From assembly GCA_028688145.1 (NCBI GenBank), contig JAQTYU010000004.1, forward strand, positions 80,555 through 144,554: a stretch of 64,000 nucleotides of DNA. The letters are read 5' to 3'. Positions 53,172-63,940 of this stretch are shown piece by piece. The notes under the pieces are model-generated. The model worked only from the letters and a program-made list of their open reading frames with translations, was not told the origin of the DNA and ran no database searches. Every line of letters starts with the position of its first letter. Positions within the stretch are counted from its first letter, which is position 1. Source of the DNA: Thiotrichaceae bacterium. GTDB lineage: Bacteria; Pseudomonadota; Gammaproteobacteria; Beggiatoales; Beggiatoaceae. The position numbers were made by a program, and so were the translations under genes.

Positions 53172-55208
53172 ATGTGGAAAGGCTGGCTAGGTTTAATGAT
53201 TGGCTATTGCTGTTGTAGTAATGTGTTAGCCGTACAACATGCAACCCTAGCCCTTGGCATGATTGACGGTAAGGCATGGCAAGCCGAAGGTGTAAGTTTA
53301 CAACTACAATTAACCGAACCTTTGGCAATGAAACTGGAAATTGCGAGCTTGCATTTGCCTTCATTGCCACAAGCTTTACATAAAGTTGAAATCACTTGTC
53401 CGCATATCGAATACCGTGCCGACTTGATTGCTTGCGCCAAAGCACAATTATCCTTGCCCGCGCTCAGCAAAACTGTGGCAGACCTCAGTTTTCAATATCA
53501 TCCTGCAACCCAAAAAATCCAATTAAAATTGCAATCATGGGCGGTGGCGGGCGGCACTTTGGCGGGCGAGGTCGAATCTGCGGGCGAACAAATCCAAGTC
53601 GATTTACAAGCTTCTCAACTCAATTTAGCTTCGTTATTGAAAAACTTAGAAATTCCGCCAGAAACCGCGATGAACTTAGCGGGCATTGCCCAATTTAAAG
53701 TAAAAGCGACGATGGGTGGGCAACATTCGCAAGTGCAAGTTGATGGGCAAACCACGCGTTTATATTTCAGCAGTGCAGATGCCAGCCATGCAGGCGAGCA
53801 ATTAAATTTAGCGTTTAATATCAAAGCGAAACAAAACCAAGACGCTTGGCAAATAAACAGCGATTTGAAACTGTTGGCGGGCGAGATTCTCAGCCAACCG
53901 CTTTATATCAAGCTTGAAAAAAATAAACCGATTGAAGCAAGCCTTGCTGCAAATTATCAAGACAACGCGCTACATCTTCAGAATTTTCAATATCATCACG
54001 CCGACATTTTAAATTTGGGCGCACAAGGCAAGTTCAAATTTTCTACACCGTTCACGGTTGAAAATTTGCGGGTGATGTTACCGAAAACGTTGTTACAGCC
54101 TGTTTATAAAGCTTATTTGCAAGAAGGCGCGGAAAAAGAATCCGCTTTAAGCAGTTTGCAATTGCGGGGCGATATTGCGCTGCAACTGGATTGGGATCAA
54201 GAACAAGGCACATTTCGTAGTCAATTGCATGATATTCATGTGGAAGATACGAATAAACGCTTTGCTTTTCATGGGCTTGATGGTGAATTAATCTGGGGCA
54301 GTGAAAAAGCGGACGCGCCTTCGTATTTAAACTGGCAAGCGGGTTTTATCGCAAAACATATTCCGCTTGGGGCAAGTGGTTTGAAAGCGGTATTACAAGG
54401 GCATAGCATACGTTTATTGGGCGCGCTTAATCAGCCCGTGCTCGATGGCGCGTTTCAAATTGATAAATTACACCTGCATGATGTGGGTTTAGAAACCATG
54501 CACGGCGATTTCAGCGCGAATTTACAGCCAATTTCCTTGCCCGCTTTGTGTACGGCTTTGGATTTTCCCAAACTGAATGGACAATTATCAGGTTCGATTC
54601 CTTCGGTGCGTTATCATCAAGATGGCATTGATTTAGGCGGCGCACTCACGGTGCAAGCTTTTGATGGGGAAATGATTATTCGCACTTTGCACATTGATAA
54701 ATTGTCGAGTCGCAGCCCTATACTCAGTGCGGATATTGCCGTGAAACAATTTGATTTAGCAACTTTAACTCAAGTCACTGAATTTGGTGAAATTCAAGGG
54801 CGTTTGTCGGGCAAAATTCAGGGGCTGAAAATGGTGAATTGGCAACCGATAGCATTTAACGCCTTATTAATCACCCCAAAAGATGATGACAGCACCCATT
54901 TAATCAGCCAAAAAGCGGTAAATAACTTGACAAGTTTAGGCGGTAATGGCGCAATTAACGCGCTGTCACGCGGCGTGCTCAGTTTCTTTGAAAACTTCAG
55001 TTATGAGCGTTTGGGCTGGGGCTGTCGTTTAGAAAATGGGGTCTGCGAAATGCGTGGAGTCGAAGATGCCCCCAATGGCTATTATATTGTGAAAGGCGGC
55101 GGTTTGCCGCGCATCGATGTGATAGGTTATAACAAGCGGGTCAATTGGGATGTACTCTTGAATCGTTTGAAAGCCGTCACTAAATTACAAAAGCCGATTA
55201 TTAAATAA
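53172..55208 (+). CDS. AsmA/YdbH-like envelope protein
   Basis: The 678-residue protein has an N-terminal signal or anchor (MWKGWLGLMIGYCCCSNVLA) and then long, repetitive beta-strand-rich sequence with alternating polar and hydrophobic residues (LQLQLTEPLAMKLEIASLHLPSL, SGKIQGLKMVNWQPIAFNALL), typical of AsmA/YdbH bridge proteins linking inner and outer membranes. The C-terminal region (SFFENFSYERLGWGCRLENGVCEM...GGGLPRIDVIGYNKRVNWD) resembles the YdbH family end. Such proteins are thought to move lipids to the outer membrane. No partner (YnbE/YdbL) gene is adjacent. Family assignment is moderate. Confidence 0.72.
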   Translation: MWKGWLGLMIGYCCCSNVLAVQHATLALGMIDGKAWQAEGVSLQLQLTEPLAMKLEIASLHLPSLPQALHKVEITCPHIEYRADLIACAKAQLSLPALSKTVADLSFQYHPATQKIQLKLQSWAVAGGTLAGEVESAGEQIQVDLQASQLNLASLLKNLEIPPETAMNLAGIAQFKVKATMGGQHSQVQVDGQTTRLYFSSADASHAGEQLNLAFNIKAKQNQDAWQINSDLKLLAGEILSQPLYIKLEKNKPIEASLAANYQDNALHLQNFQYHHADILNLGAQGKFKFSTPFTVENLRVMLPKTLLQPVYKAYLQEGAEKESALSSLQLRGDIALQLDWDQEQGTFRSQLHDIHVEDTNKRFAFHGLDGELIWGSEKADAPSYLNWQAGFIAKHIPLGASGLKAVLQGHSIRLLGALNQPVLDGAFQIDKLHLHDVGLETMHGDFSANLQPISLPALCTALDFPKLNGQLSGSIPSVRYHQDGIDLGGALTVQAFDGEMIIRTLHIDKLSSRSPILSADIAVKQFDLATLTQVTEFGEIQGRLSGKIQGLKMVNWQPIAFNALLITPKDDDSTHLISQKAVNNLTSLGGNGAINALSRGVLSFFENFSYERLGWGCRLENGVCEMRGVEDAPNGYYIVKGGGLPRIDVIGYNKRVNWDVLLNRLKAVTKLQKPIIK

Positions 55209-55242
55209 GTTTAAAGCAGCCCCCAAATTAAACATTTAAAGA

Positions 55243-55318
55243 AGCCCCCAACCCCCTAAAGGGGGCTAGATACAGAAGGTGTTTAATATTTAAAGCCCCC
55301 TTTAGGGGGTTGGGGGCT
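55243..55318. repeat. Perfect 25-bp inverted repeat
   Basis: AGCCCCCAACCCCCTAAAGG... (55243-55267) has its exact inverse at 55294-55318. Same family as 19605-19688. It sits between two same-strand genes and could act as terminator or mRNA stabiliser. Confidence 0.9.
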
Positions 55319-55358
55319 GTAGTCAATTCACTTCCACCACTCTCACTAGGAGAATAGT

Positions 55359-56054
55359 ATGCAACCTAATAAAGTTGTAGATTTTAACAGCGCGGCAAGC
55401 GCACTGGGCACAACGGTTGTCAGCACCAGCGATACCAATAAACTGATTCGTAACACTTATATGTTGTTATCGATGACGCTATTATTCAGTGCTGTCACTG
55501 CAGGCATTGCGATGGTCACCGCTATGCCCCCGATTCATTGGGCAATCACTTTAGTGGCTTATTTTGCTCTGTTTTTTGCAACTGCCGCACTGCGTAATAG
55601 CGTTTGGGGCTTGGTTGCCGTGTTTGCGTTGACGGGCTTTATGGGCTTCACCTTAGGGCCGATTTTAAATTTATACATGTCCCGTTTTGCCAACGGCAAT
55701 ATGTTAGTCATGATGTCTTTTGCCTCAACCGCTGCCGTGTTTGTGAGCTTATCCGCTTACGCTTTGACCACCCGTAAAGACTTCAGTTTCTTAGGAAACT
55801 TCATTTTTGCAGGCATGATTGTCGCGATGTTATTAGGTATTGGCGCGATTGTGTTCCAATTGCCGATGTTATCTTTAGGCATCTCCGCAATGGTGGTGTT
55901 ATTGATGGTGGGTTCAATCCTGTTCCAAACCAGCGAAATTGTGAACGGTCATGAAACCAATTACATCATGGCAACTGTCGGCTTGTATGTCTCGATTTAC
56001 AATTTATTTATCAGCCTGTTGCAATTATTAGCCGCTTTGTTTGGCGAAGAATAA
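55359..56054 (+). CDS. Bax inhibitor-1 / YccA family membrane protein
   Basis: The 231-residue protein has about seven transmembrane helices and the BI-1 pattern: VTAMPPIHWAITLVAYFALFF, GFTLGPILNLY, AALRNSVWGLVAVFALTG and the C-terminal VSIYNLFISLLQLLAALFG. Bacterial members (YbhL/YccA) modulate membrane proteases such as FtsH or leak calcium. The conserved acidic residues near the C-terminus (IVNGHETNYIMATVGLYVS) are visible. TAGGAG precedes the start. Confidence 0.92.
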   Translation: MQPNKVVDFNSAASALGTTVVSTSDTNKLIRNTYMLLSMTLLFSAVTAGIAMVTAMPPIHWAITLVAYFALFFATAALRNSVWGLVAVFALTGFMGFTLGPILNLYMSRFANGNMLVMMSFASTAAVFVSLSAYALTTRKDFSFLGNFIFAGMIVAMLLGIGAIVFQLPMLSLGISAMVVLLMVGSILFQTSEIVNGHETNYIMATVGLYVSIYNLFISLLQLLAALFGEE

Positions 56055-57728
<1,674 letters not shown>

Positions 57729-57744
57729 GCGTGAGGAAATTTCC

Positions 57745-58608
57745 ATTAAATCACTATTTATTCAAAATCCTTCTATCACCCTGCGGGCAATTTTCTTTCT
57801 CGGTATTTCTGTAGCCTTAATGGTTGCAGATTACCGGTATAGTTATGTCAAACAAATTCGTACTGACTTATCTGCGGCGATATATCCTTTGCAATATCTA
57901 GTGAGTCTGCCTGTGCAAACGGGACAGTGGCTTTCGCAAAATTTTTCCACACGCGGACAATTACTCAACGAAATGGCACAATTGCGTGAGCGTAATTTAC
58001 TGCTCCAAGTTTCACTGCAAAAATATGAAGACTTGAAGAGTGAAAATGAGCGGCTGCGCACTTTGCTAGATTCCTCGATTAAATTGGGCGAGCGGATGCT
58101 GTTGACGGAAGTATTAGCGGTGGATTTAGACCCCTTTGCTCGCAAGATTATGATTAATAAAGGGACATCACAGGGCGTATTTAATGGACAGCCTTTGTTA
58201 GATGCTTATGGGGTTTTGGGACAAGTGACCAATACCGGCCCTCAATCCAGTACAGTTATGCTGATTACAGACCCCAGCCATGCCCTGCCTGTGCAAGTGG
58301 TGCGCACGGGCTTACGGACTATCGCTATGGGCATGGGCGCGACCAATCGCTTAAAACTTTTATACCTGCCAAATAACTCAGGGATTAAAGTCGGGGATTT
58401 ATTGGTGACTTCGGGTTTAGGTGGACAATTTCCCGCAGGCTATCCCGTCGGCACCGTGGCAGAATTTACCCCCGACATTGGGCAACCTTATGCACAAGTG
58501 CAAGCGATTCCCAGTGCACATTTAGAACGCAATCGTGAAGTTTTGCTGGTATGGACGAGTGAAGAAAAGCAAAAAGCAGCCTCAGGCGGCGGTGAAGAAA
58601 AACCATGA
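57745..58608 (+). CDS. mreC: Rod-shape protein MreC, apparently with an AUU start
   Basis: The conserved MreC N-terminus is encoded from 57745: (M)KSLFIQNPSITLRAIFFLG, matching the pattern MKPIFSRGPSLQIRL of E. coli MreC. The codon at that position is ATT, with GAGGAAA directly upstream. The first ATG in frame (57820) would remove the cytoplasmic tail and most of the membrane helix. From 57745 the product is 287 residues: membrane helix about 13-29, coiled coil about 65-110, then the beta-barrel domains (SQGVFNGQPLLDAYGVLGQV, ITDPSHALPVQVVRTG, VTSGLGGQFPAGYPVG). The stop overlaps the mreD start. Confidence 0.9.
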   Translation: MKSLFIQNPSITLRAIFFLGISVALMVADYRYSYVKQIRTDLSAAIYPLQYLVSLPVQTGQWLSQNFSTRGQLLNEMAQLRERNLLLQVSLQKYEDLKSENERLRTLLDSSIKLGERMLLTEVLAVDLDPFARKIMINKGTSQGVFNGQPLLDAYGVLGQVTNTGPQSSTVMLITDPSHALPVQVVRTGLRTIAMGMGATNRLKLLYLPNNSGIKVGDLLVTSGLGGQFPAGYPVGTVAEFTPDIGQPYAQVQAIPSAHLERNREVLLVWTSEEKQKAASGGGEEKP

Positions 58609-59093
58609 GTCGTAAAAAACATCATGGCGGTTGGGTGATTCTGACTAGCCTATTGATAGGCTTAATGTTCACCATTATGCCCTTGCCGTCATGGGCGGTG
58701 GCATGGCGACCTGATTGGGTGGCTCTGATTTTATTGTATTGGTGTATTGCGTTACCTCAGCGCGTGGGGATTACTTCGGCGTGGATTGTGGGGATTTTTG
58801 AAGATATTTTGACCGATACTTTATTAGGACAGCATTCTTTAAGTTTGATTTGTCTTAGCTATATCAGCGTGAAACTACACCGCCGTATTCGGGCATTTCC
58901 CATCTGGCAACAAGCGGTTGGGGTGTTTGTGTTAATGCTGCTCAGTGAAATTTTAAGTATTTGGATACGCAGCCTGTTGGGCGCACAACATACGGACTGG
59001 TCGTTTAGTTATCCTGCCATCAGCAGCATGTTGTTATGGCCTTGGATTTTTGTGATGTTGCGGGATATTCGACGGATGTATCATGTATTTTAG
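58605..59093 (+). CDS. mreD: Rod-shape protein MreD
   Basis: The 162-residue protein has about five membrane helices. It begins MSRKKHHGGWVILTSLLIGL and shows the MreD marks RPDWVALILLYWCIALPQRVGITSAWIVGIFEDILTDTLLGQHSLS. The ATG overlaps the mreC stop by four bases. It partners with MreC at the membrane. Confidence 0.93.
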   Translation: MSRKKHHGGWVILTSLLIGLMFTIMPLPSWAVAWRPDWVALILLYWCIALPQRVGITSAWIVGIFEDILTDTLLGQHSLSLICLSYISVKLHRRIRAFPIWQQAVGVFVLMLLSEILSIWIRSLLGAQHTDWSFSYPAISSMLLWPWIFVMLRDIRRMYHVF

Positions 59094-59225
59094 TCAACGC
59101 ATTCGGTTTTCAGTCTCAACAGATTTCTAAGCTAAACTTTACCGAGAAATGCCTAAGCTTGCTAGTTTTTGTGTATGAGGCTATGCGAATATACCCCACA
59201 AAATTTAACCCTAAAAAGGTTTAGC

Positions 59226-59708
59226 ATGGCAAAACCCACTTATCCCGTCACCCCTGCGATTCGGGCCTTGCGACAAGCACAAATTGCCTTTGACTCCCAC
59301 TTATATGAATACGAAGCCCAAGGCGGTACTGCGGTTTCAGCCCGTGAATTGCAGGTTGATGAACACTGTGTGATTAAGACCTTGGTGATGGAAGATGAAA
59401 ATAAACACCCCTTCATTATTCTCATGCACGGTGACAAACAAGTTTCTACCAAGCAACTGGCACGCGACTTGAAAGTCAAAGCGGTGCACCCTTGCACGCC
59501 TGAAATTGCGAATAAACATACAGGTTATTTAGTGGGCGGAACTTCTCCGTTTGGCACAAAACATCCGCTGACGGTTTACATGGAAAAAACCATTTTAGCA
59601 CTCCCTACCATTTATATTAATGGGGGTAAACGCGGCTATTTGGTCAGTGTCTCGCCACAAGATATACTCGAATTATTGAAAGTGAGCTTGGTTGAAGTGG
59701 GAATATGA
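59226..59708 (+). CDS. ybaK: YbaK/EbsC-type Cys-tRNA(Pro) deacylase
   Basis: The ATG at 59226 (160 residues) has AAAAGG upstream; an earlier in-frame ATG at 59169 would add an unrelated 19 residues. Motifs of the YbaK editing domain are present: EYEAQGGTAVSARELQVDEHCVIKTLV, KQVSTKQLARDLKVK and GYLVGGTSPFGTKHPLTVY with the conserved GGTSPFG loop. It removes Cys misattached to tRNA-Pro in trans. Its stop overlaps the next start. Confidence 0.93.
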   Translation: MAKPTYPVTPAIRALRQAQIAFDSHLYEYEAQGGTAVSARELQVDEHCVIKTLVMEDENKHPFIILMHGDKQVSTKQLARDLKVKAVHPCTPEIANKHTGYLVGGTSPFGTKHPLTVYMEKTILALPTIYINGGKRGYLVSVSPQDILELLKVSLVEVGI

Positions 59709-60556
59709 AACAAACATTGTATGAAGTTTTACGGGTTGAACCCACTGCCACGCCTGAAGATATTCGTTATGCGGCACAACGGCTAGCCTATAAATACAAT
59801 CCGAAACAACACCCCAATAATCCCAAGGTGCTGGCTTATTTTCGACAGATTCAACAGGCATACCGTATTTTAAATAATGCGGCAACCCGTGCCGCCTATG
59901 ATGCCAAACTCAACGAAATTATTTTACCCAGTGCTGAGCAGCCTACTATTCTTGTAGAACCTTCCCCGCTCGCCACGCCTATCAAAGATACGCGAATTTT
60001 TCCCGCCGTGGGAAATGTAGAAATAGCAGTGCCGCCTAAAGCTATACATAAAACGACAAGCCTTGTGGAAAACACGCAATATCGCGCCCATTTGCATTGG
60101 TTTAGTTTTGTACCCAGTTTATTAATTCTTGGATTTAGCGTGCAATTACTGTTTGTGAATCCAGAATTATTTAATTACCTATTACAAAAACACGAGTTCT
60201 TAAACACGCATCCCATCGAAGTACGTTGGGGGATCATCGCGTTATTAGCGTATGCCACGTTCTCGTTCTTCCTAAATTTCCTAAACTTATTCACCACTCA
60301 TCTAGTTTTAACCAATAAACGGGTTATTTTTGAAAGTGGCTTAATTTTCAGAACCCATCAAGAATTTAACTACGGCATTTTTGAAAAAATTCTGGTGCGA
60401 CAAGGCATTTTCGGCAGCGCATTCGGTTTTGGAAAAATCTATTTACAAGCATTTGGCGGCATTCACATACGGTTACGCAATATCGCTGCGCCCCATAAAT
60501 TTGAAGAAATGCTGATCCGCAATGTGCGCACCCACACCTATAAAACCCTCAGTTAA
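59705..60556 (+). CDS. Membrane protein with degenerate J domain and PH-like domain
   Basis: The 283-residue protein combines an N-terminal J-like domain (MKQTLYEVLRVEPTATPEDIRYAAQRLAYKYNP...AYRILNNAATRAAYDAKL, 1-70), two membrane helices (about 133-155 and 175-198) and a C-terminal bacterial PH (bPH_2) domain with VLTNKRVIFESGLIFR. The HPD tripeptide that activates Hsp70 is N32-P33-K34 here, so it should not stimulate DnaK in the usual way. It is coupled by four bases to ybaK. Confidence 0.82.
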   Translation: MKQTLYEVLRVEPTATPEDIRYAAQRLAYKYNPKQHPNNPKVLAYFRQIQQAYRILNNAATRAAYDAKLNEIILPSAEQPTILVEPSPLATPIKDTRIFPAVGNVEIAVPPKAIHKTTSLVENTQYRAHLHWFSFVPSLLILGFSVQLLFVNPELFNYLLQKHEFLNTHPIEVRWGIIALLAYATFSFFLNFLNLFTTHLVLTNKRVIFESGLIFRTHQEFNYGIFEKILVRQGIFGSAFGFGKIYLQAFGGIHIRLRNIAAPHKFEEMLIRNVRTHTYKTLS

Positions 60557-60827
60557 TCCTCCCGATTTGCCCGATAAAAGTATTGTTTTTTAGTAATATC
60601 CTGCCTACAATTAGAGAGATTTATAAAATAACGTCTTTATCATGAGAAGTTAAATAATAAATAAAATCATCATGTTAAAGAGGAGTGCTGTTGAGATTAG
60701 TTTGCGGTTTCCTATACCCTATTTTTATCTTAAATAGTGGTGTGTTAATTGCATAAAATACCTAAATTTTTAGATATTTTATTCATCAGCAGTACTCCCA
60801 AACACTCAACAGGTAGGGATTGCGACT
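60557..60827. other. Gap upstream of the glycosyltransferase fusion
   Basis: AT-rich. It should hold the promoter of the downstream gene; GGTAGGG lies near its ATG. I see no certain promoter boxes or small gene. Confidence 0.4.
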
Positions 60828-62855
60828 ATGTTTAAGAAAACTCCGAATCTCGGGGCGGCGGCATCTGTTGCCGAACAAGCTGAGCGAATTATCCCCAGCT
60901 CTCCCACGCCAAGCTCCCGTAAATACTTGGGAAATTTTATGTGCCGTAGCACAAGCCAGTGTATCGCTTTGTTTTTATTAGTTTGTATTAGCCCAATATT
61001 TCTTTATCGGATGTGGCTATCGAAACGGCTCACAGGACAATTTTTCAAACAACAAGTGTGTGTCGGTTATCAGCGTAAGCCTTTTAATTATCTGGTTTTT
61101 AATAGTGAAGGCTGGGGGAAATACCTGCCCTTATTGCTAAATATATTACGGGGAGAGATGCGCTTTACTGGAGTTCGTGCTTTATCTCCTGAAGAAGCCA
61201 CAAAACTTACGCGGACACGCGATTTAATCCACTTCAGTGCGTATCCCGGTATTTTTACAGTCTATGCCTTGCAGCAACGCTTGGGGATTGATTACAAAAC
61301 CGAATTGGAAGTAGAACGCGAATATCTCAGCACTGAAACCTTCAGCAGCAATCTGAGCTTGATTTTGCGTTCCCTGTTCAGTCTAATTTTCAATCAACCC
61401 GCCTCCAAAATTGCTAAACCCCATTTGGAAATTTTTGGGGTGACGCTCAGTAATACCACCTTAGTTGACGCGCTGGATGAGATTATGCGGCGTGCGCAAA
61501 CCCATCAAAAATCCTTGTTTAGTTTCGTTAATGCCGATTGTTTAAACATTGCTTACCGTCATTGGAAATATCGCCAAGCTTTGGCTCAGGCGGATCAAGT
61601 TTTTGCCGACGGTAGTGGAATTCGTGTGGCATGTCGTTTATTAAAAGAAAAATTGCTAGGCAATGTCAACGGCACTGATTTATTTCCAAAATTGTGTGAA
61701 CGTTTAGCCGATACGAATTTGTCCATTTATTTACTCGGTGCTAAACCCGGTATCGCCCAAACCACCGCCACGGTAATGCAGCAACGTTATGCGGGTTTGA
61801 AAATCGCAGGCACGCGGGATGGTTACTTTAAACCAGAAGAAACCGCACAACTCATTGAGCAAATTAACCAATCTGGGGCTGCAATTTTGTTGGTTGCAAT
61901 GGGTGCACCGCGTCAAGAATTATGGCTTGCAGAGCATCGCGCACAATTAACCCCAGCGGTTTGCATGGGGGTTGGCGGTTTATTTGATTTTTATTCGGGA
62001 CGTATTCCTCGTGCCCCTGTTTGGATGCGAGAAATAGGCTTGGAATGGGTTTGGCGATTATTACAAGAACCTACCCGTATGTGGAAACGCTACCTTATCG
62101 GTAATCCTTTGTTTTTATACCGTATATTGCAACAAGCACGTCAACAACGTTCTGCGGAAACTATCATGACCAATTATAACACCTCTTATTTACGCAGTTT
62201 TCAACACTTGTTACTAGACTTCAATTTACGTTGGGATATTCAAAAAATGCACGTTGCCCTCATTCTAAAACGTCTTTTTGATATCGTCTTGTCTATCATT
62301 GGCTTAATGATAGTCTGTGTGGCACTTTGCTTTTTACCATTTTTGATCAAACTGGATTCTAAAGGTCCTGTTTTTTATCCTCAACACAGGGTGGGTAAAA
62401 ATGGTAAAGTTTTTACCATGTGGAAATTCCGCTCCATGGAAAAAGATGCTGACGAGAAAAAAGCTCTTTTGGCACAACATAATGAAATGAATGGCGGGGT
62501 GACTTTCAAGATTAAACAAGACCCGCGTATCACTTCGTTGGGTAAATTTATTCGTAAATTTTCGATTGATGAAATTCCCCAACTATGGAATGTGTTATGG
62601 GGTGATATGTCTCTGGTTGGTCCCCGTCCACCGCTTCCCTCAGAAGTTGCAGCGTATACTCCACATCAATGGCAACGTTTAAAAGTCACCCCCGGAATTA
62701 CCTGTATTTGGCAAGTTTCGGGGCGTTCTGAAATTCCTTTTCCTCAACAAGTGGAATTAGATTTGGAATACATTGCCCGTCAATCATTTTGGTTTGATTT
62801 AGAATTGATTGTGAAAACCATTCCTGCGGTGCTCAAAGCTCGCGGTGCGTACTGA
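60828..62855 (+). CDS. Three-domain fusion: degenerate sugar transferase, WecG/TagA-type GT, and active-type sugar transferase
   Basis: The 675-residue protein joins three modules. Residues about 45-190 resemble a sugar transferase (PF02397) but lack the Asp-Glu dyad: the segment reads GKYLPLLLNILRGEMRFTG instead of DExPQLxNVLxGDMSLVG. Residues about 200-430 are a GT26 (WecG/TagA/CpsF) glycosyltransferase: VNADCLNIAYRHWKY, FADGSGIRV, GAPRQELWLAEHRAQ, GVGGLFDFYSGRIPRAPVWM. Residues about 475-675 are a complete sugar transferase: membrane helix, KFRSM, D581-E582 (SIDEIPQLWNVL), GDMSLVGPRP and CIWQVSGRSEIP. It could both prime undecaprenyl phosphate and add a second sugar for an exopolysaccharide. 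It is monocistronic. Confidence 0.88.
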   Translation: MFKKTPNLGAAASVAEQAERIIPSSPTPSSRKYLGNFMCRSTSQCIALFLLVCISPIFLYRMWLSKRLTGQFFKQQVCVGYQRKPFNYLVFNSEGWGKYLPLLLNILRGEMRFTGVRALSPEEATKLTRTRDLIHFSAYPGIFTVYALQQRLGIDYKTELEVEREYLSTETFSSNLSLILRSLFSLIFNQPASKIAKPHLEIFGVTLSNTTLVDALDEIMRRAQTHQKSLFSFVNADCLNIAYRHWKYRQALAQADQVFADGSGIRVACRLLKEKLLGNVNGTDLFPKLCERLADTNLSIYLLGAKPGIAQTTATVMQQRYAGLKIAGTRDGYFKPEETAQLIEQINQSGAAILLVAMGAPRQELWLAEHRAQLTPAVCMGVGGLFDFYSGRIPRAPVWMREIGLEWVWRLLQEPTRMWKRYLIGNPLFLYRILQQARQQRSAETIMTNYNTSYLRSFQHLLLDFNLRWDIQKMHVALILKRLFDIVLSIIGLMIVCVALCFLPFLIKLDSKGPVFYPQHRVGKNGKVFTMWKFRSMEKDADEKKALLAQHNEMNGGVTFKIKQDPRITSLGKFIRKFSIDEIPQLWNVLWGDMSLVGPRPPLPSEVAAYTPHQWQRLKVTPGITCIWQVSGRSEIPFPQQVELDLEYIARQSFWFDLELIVKTIPAVLKARGAY

Positions 62856-63062
62856 GTTTTTTTAGAAACAGGAAAGATGTAAATACGTAGCGCGTCTAGT
62901 TTTGAAAAGTTAATTTTAAATACAGCATGACCCAAGGCTGACAGCGTTTAAACCCTGTCAGCCTTATTTATTTGCCAGCGCTAAGGATTTTGCTTAATTG
63001 AGTTACAGAAGAAAAAGCTTAACTATTTACGTATATTCTTACCACGGATGGGCATTTTTATA
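62856..63062. other. Short gap
   Basis: A GGCTGACAG...CTGTCAGCC hairpin (62936-62965) 80 bp past the fusion gene, followed by TTATTTATTT, may be its terminator. Confidence 0.5.
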
Positions 63063-63539
63063 ATGGTGATTCGGCGAGCAAACTTAGCGGATTGCGATGC
63101 GATTCGGACAGTGTTTTATCGAAGCATTATGGCCATTCGTGTAACAGATTATACGCAAGCCCATTTAAATGCTTGGGCTGCCAAGCACAATGCGCGGACA
63201 TTATGGGAAAATAAATTGGAACAACAGTATTTTTTCGTGGCAGAACAGTCAGGGGAAATACTGGGTTTTATCTCACTTGATACAAATGCGTGGCTAGATT
63301 TGCTCTATGTTGCACCACAGGCGCAACGTCAAGGTGTTGCTGCCAAATTGTTGGAGCAGACAGAAATGCTTGCATCTCATTTAAATTTCCCACAAATTTG
63401 GGTTGATGCCAGTGTTATTGCACGGGATTTTTTTATAGTACAAGGATTTATGCTAAATGAAGTTTACCCTAAATCATTGGGAAATTTAACTTTTATGAAC
63501 AGCATTATGTTTAAATACGTAAAAAATACCCATGCTTGA
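63063..63539 (+). CDS. GNAT-family N-acetyltransferase
   Basis: From the ATG at 63063 this is 158 residues; an ATG at 63048 would add five, and the choice is uncertain. The acetyl-CoA motif A is LDLLYVAPQAQRQGVAAKLL (Q/RxxGxA), preceded by EILGFISLD, and a C-terminal strand region (GFMLNEVYPKSLG) follows. The substrate is unknown; many relatives are of the YafP type. It appears to be a single-gene unit. Confidence 0.85.
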   Translation: MVIRRANLADCDAIRTVFYRSIMAIRVTDYTQAHLNAWAAKHNARTLWENKLEQQYFFVAEQSGEILGFISLDTNAWLDLLYVAPQAQRQGVAAKLLEQTEMLASHLNFPQIWVDASVIARDFFIVQGFMLNEVYPKSLGNLTFMNSIMFKYVKNTHA

Positions 63540-63940
63540 AACTCATGTCAGCATTTTTCCTGTAATCAAATTCCACCGTATTTAAAGCCTTTATCGCAAT
63601 AACCTTTCCAAAATGGAAAAACAGAAACTTAAGCTCTAGATATTACGGCAAACAACAGCAAGCTATTTCATAGCTTAACTGTAAACAATTATAACTAATA
63701 ATATCTTGCGAGAATCGCATAAATCGTAATTATTGACTATAATGAGCCTTCTAAATCGTTGTGTATCGATAGCTTTAAACATAGGTTGAAGTATTTAACA
63801 GCCTTTTTAATTATATTGAGTTGCACAGTTTGGGAGAGTAATCCTTGCAACATGTTCTCATGCCAGAGATTAATGTTAGCGAGACATTTATTTAAAAAAG
63901 ACCGTCTTCTTCTTGTACTTTAAAACTTTAGGAGAAATAC
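63540..63940. other. Gap upstream of ccoN
   Basis: About 400 bp, AT-rich, without a gene. It should carry the promoter for ccoN. A perfect Fnr/Anr box (TTGAT-N4-ATCAA) is not seen. Confidence 0.5.

Noticed and set aside
63540-63940. Fnr/Anr box ahead of ccoN
   Set aside because: No TTGAT-N4-ATCAA match was found by eye, although such control would be expected for a cbb3 oxidase.
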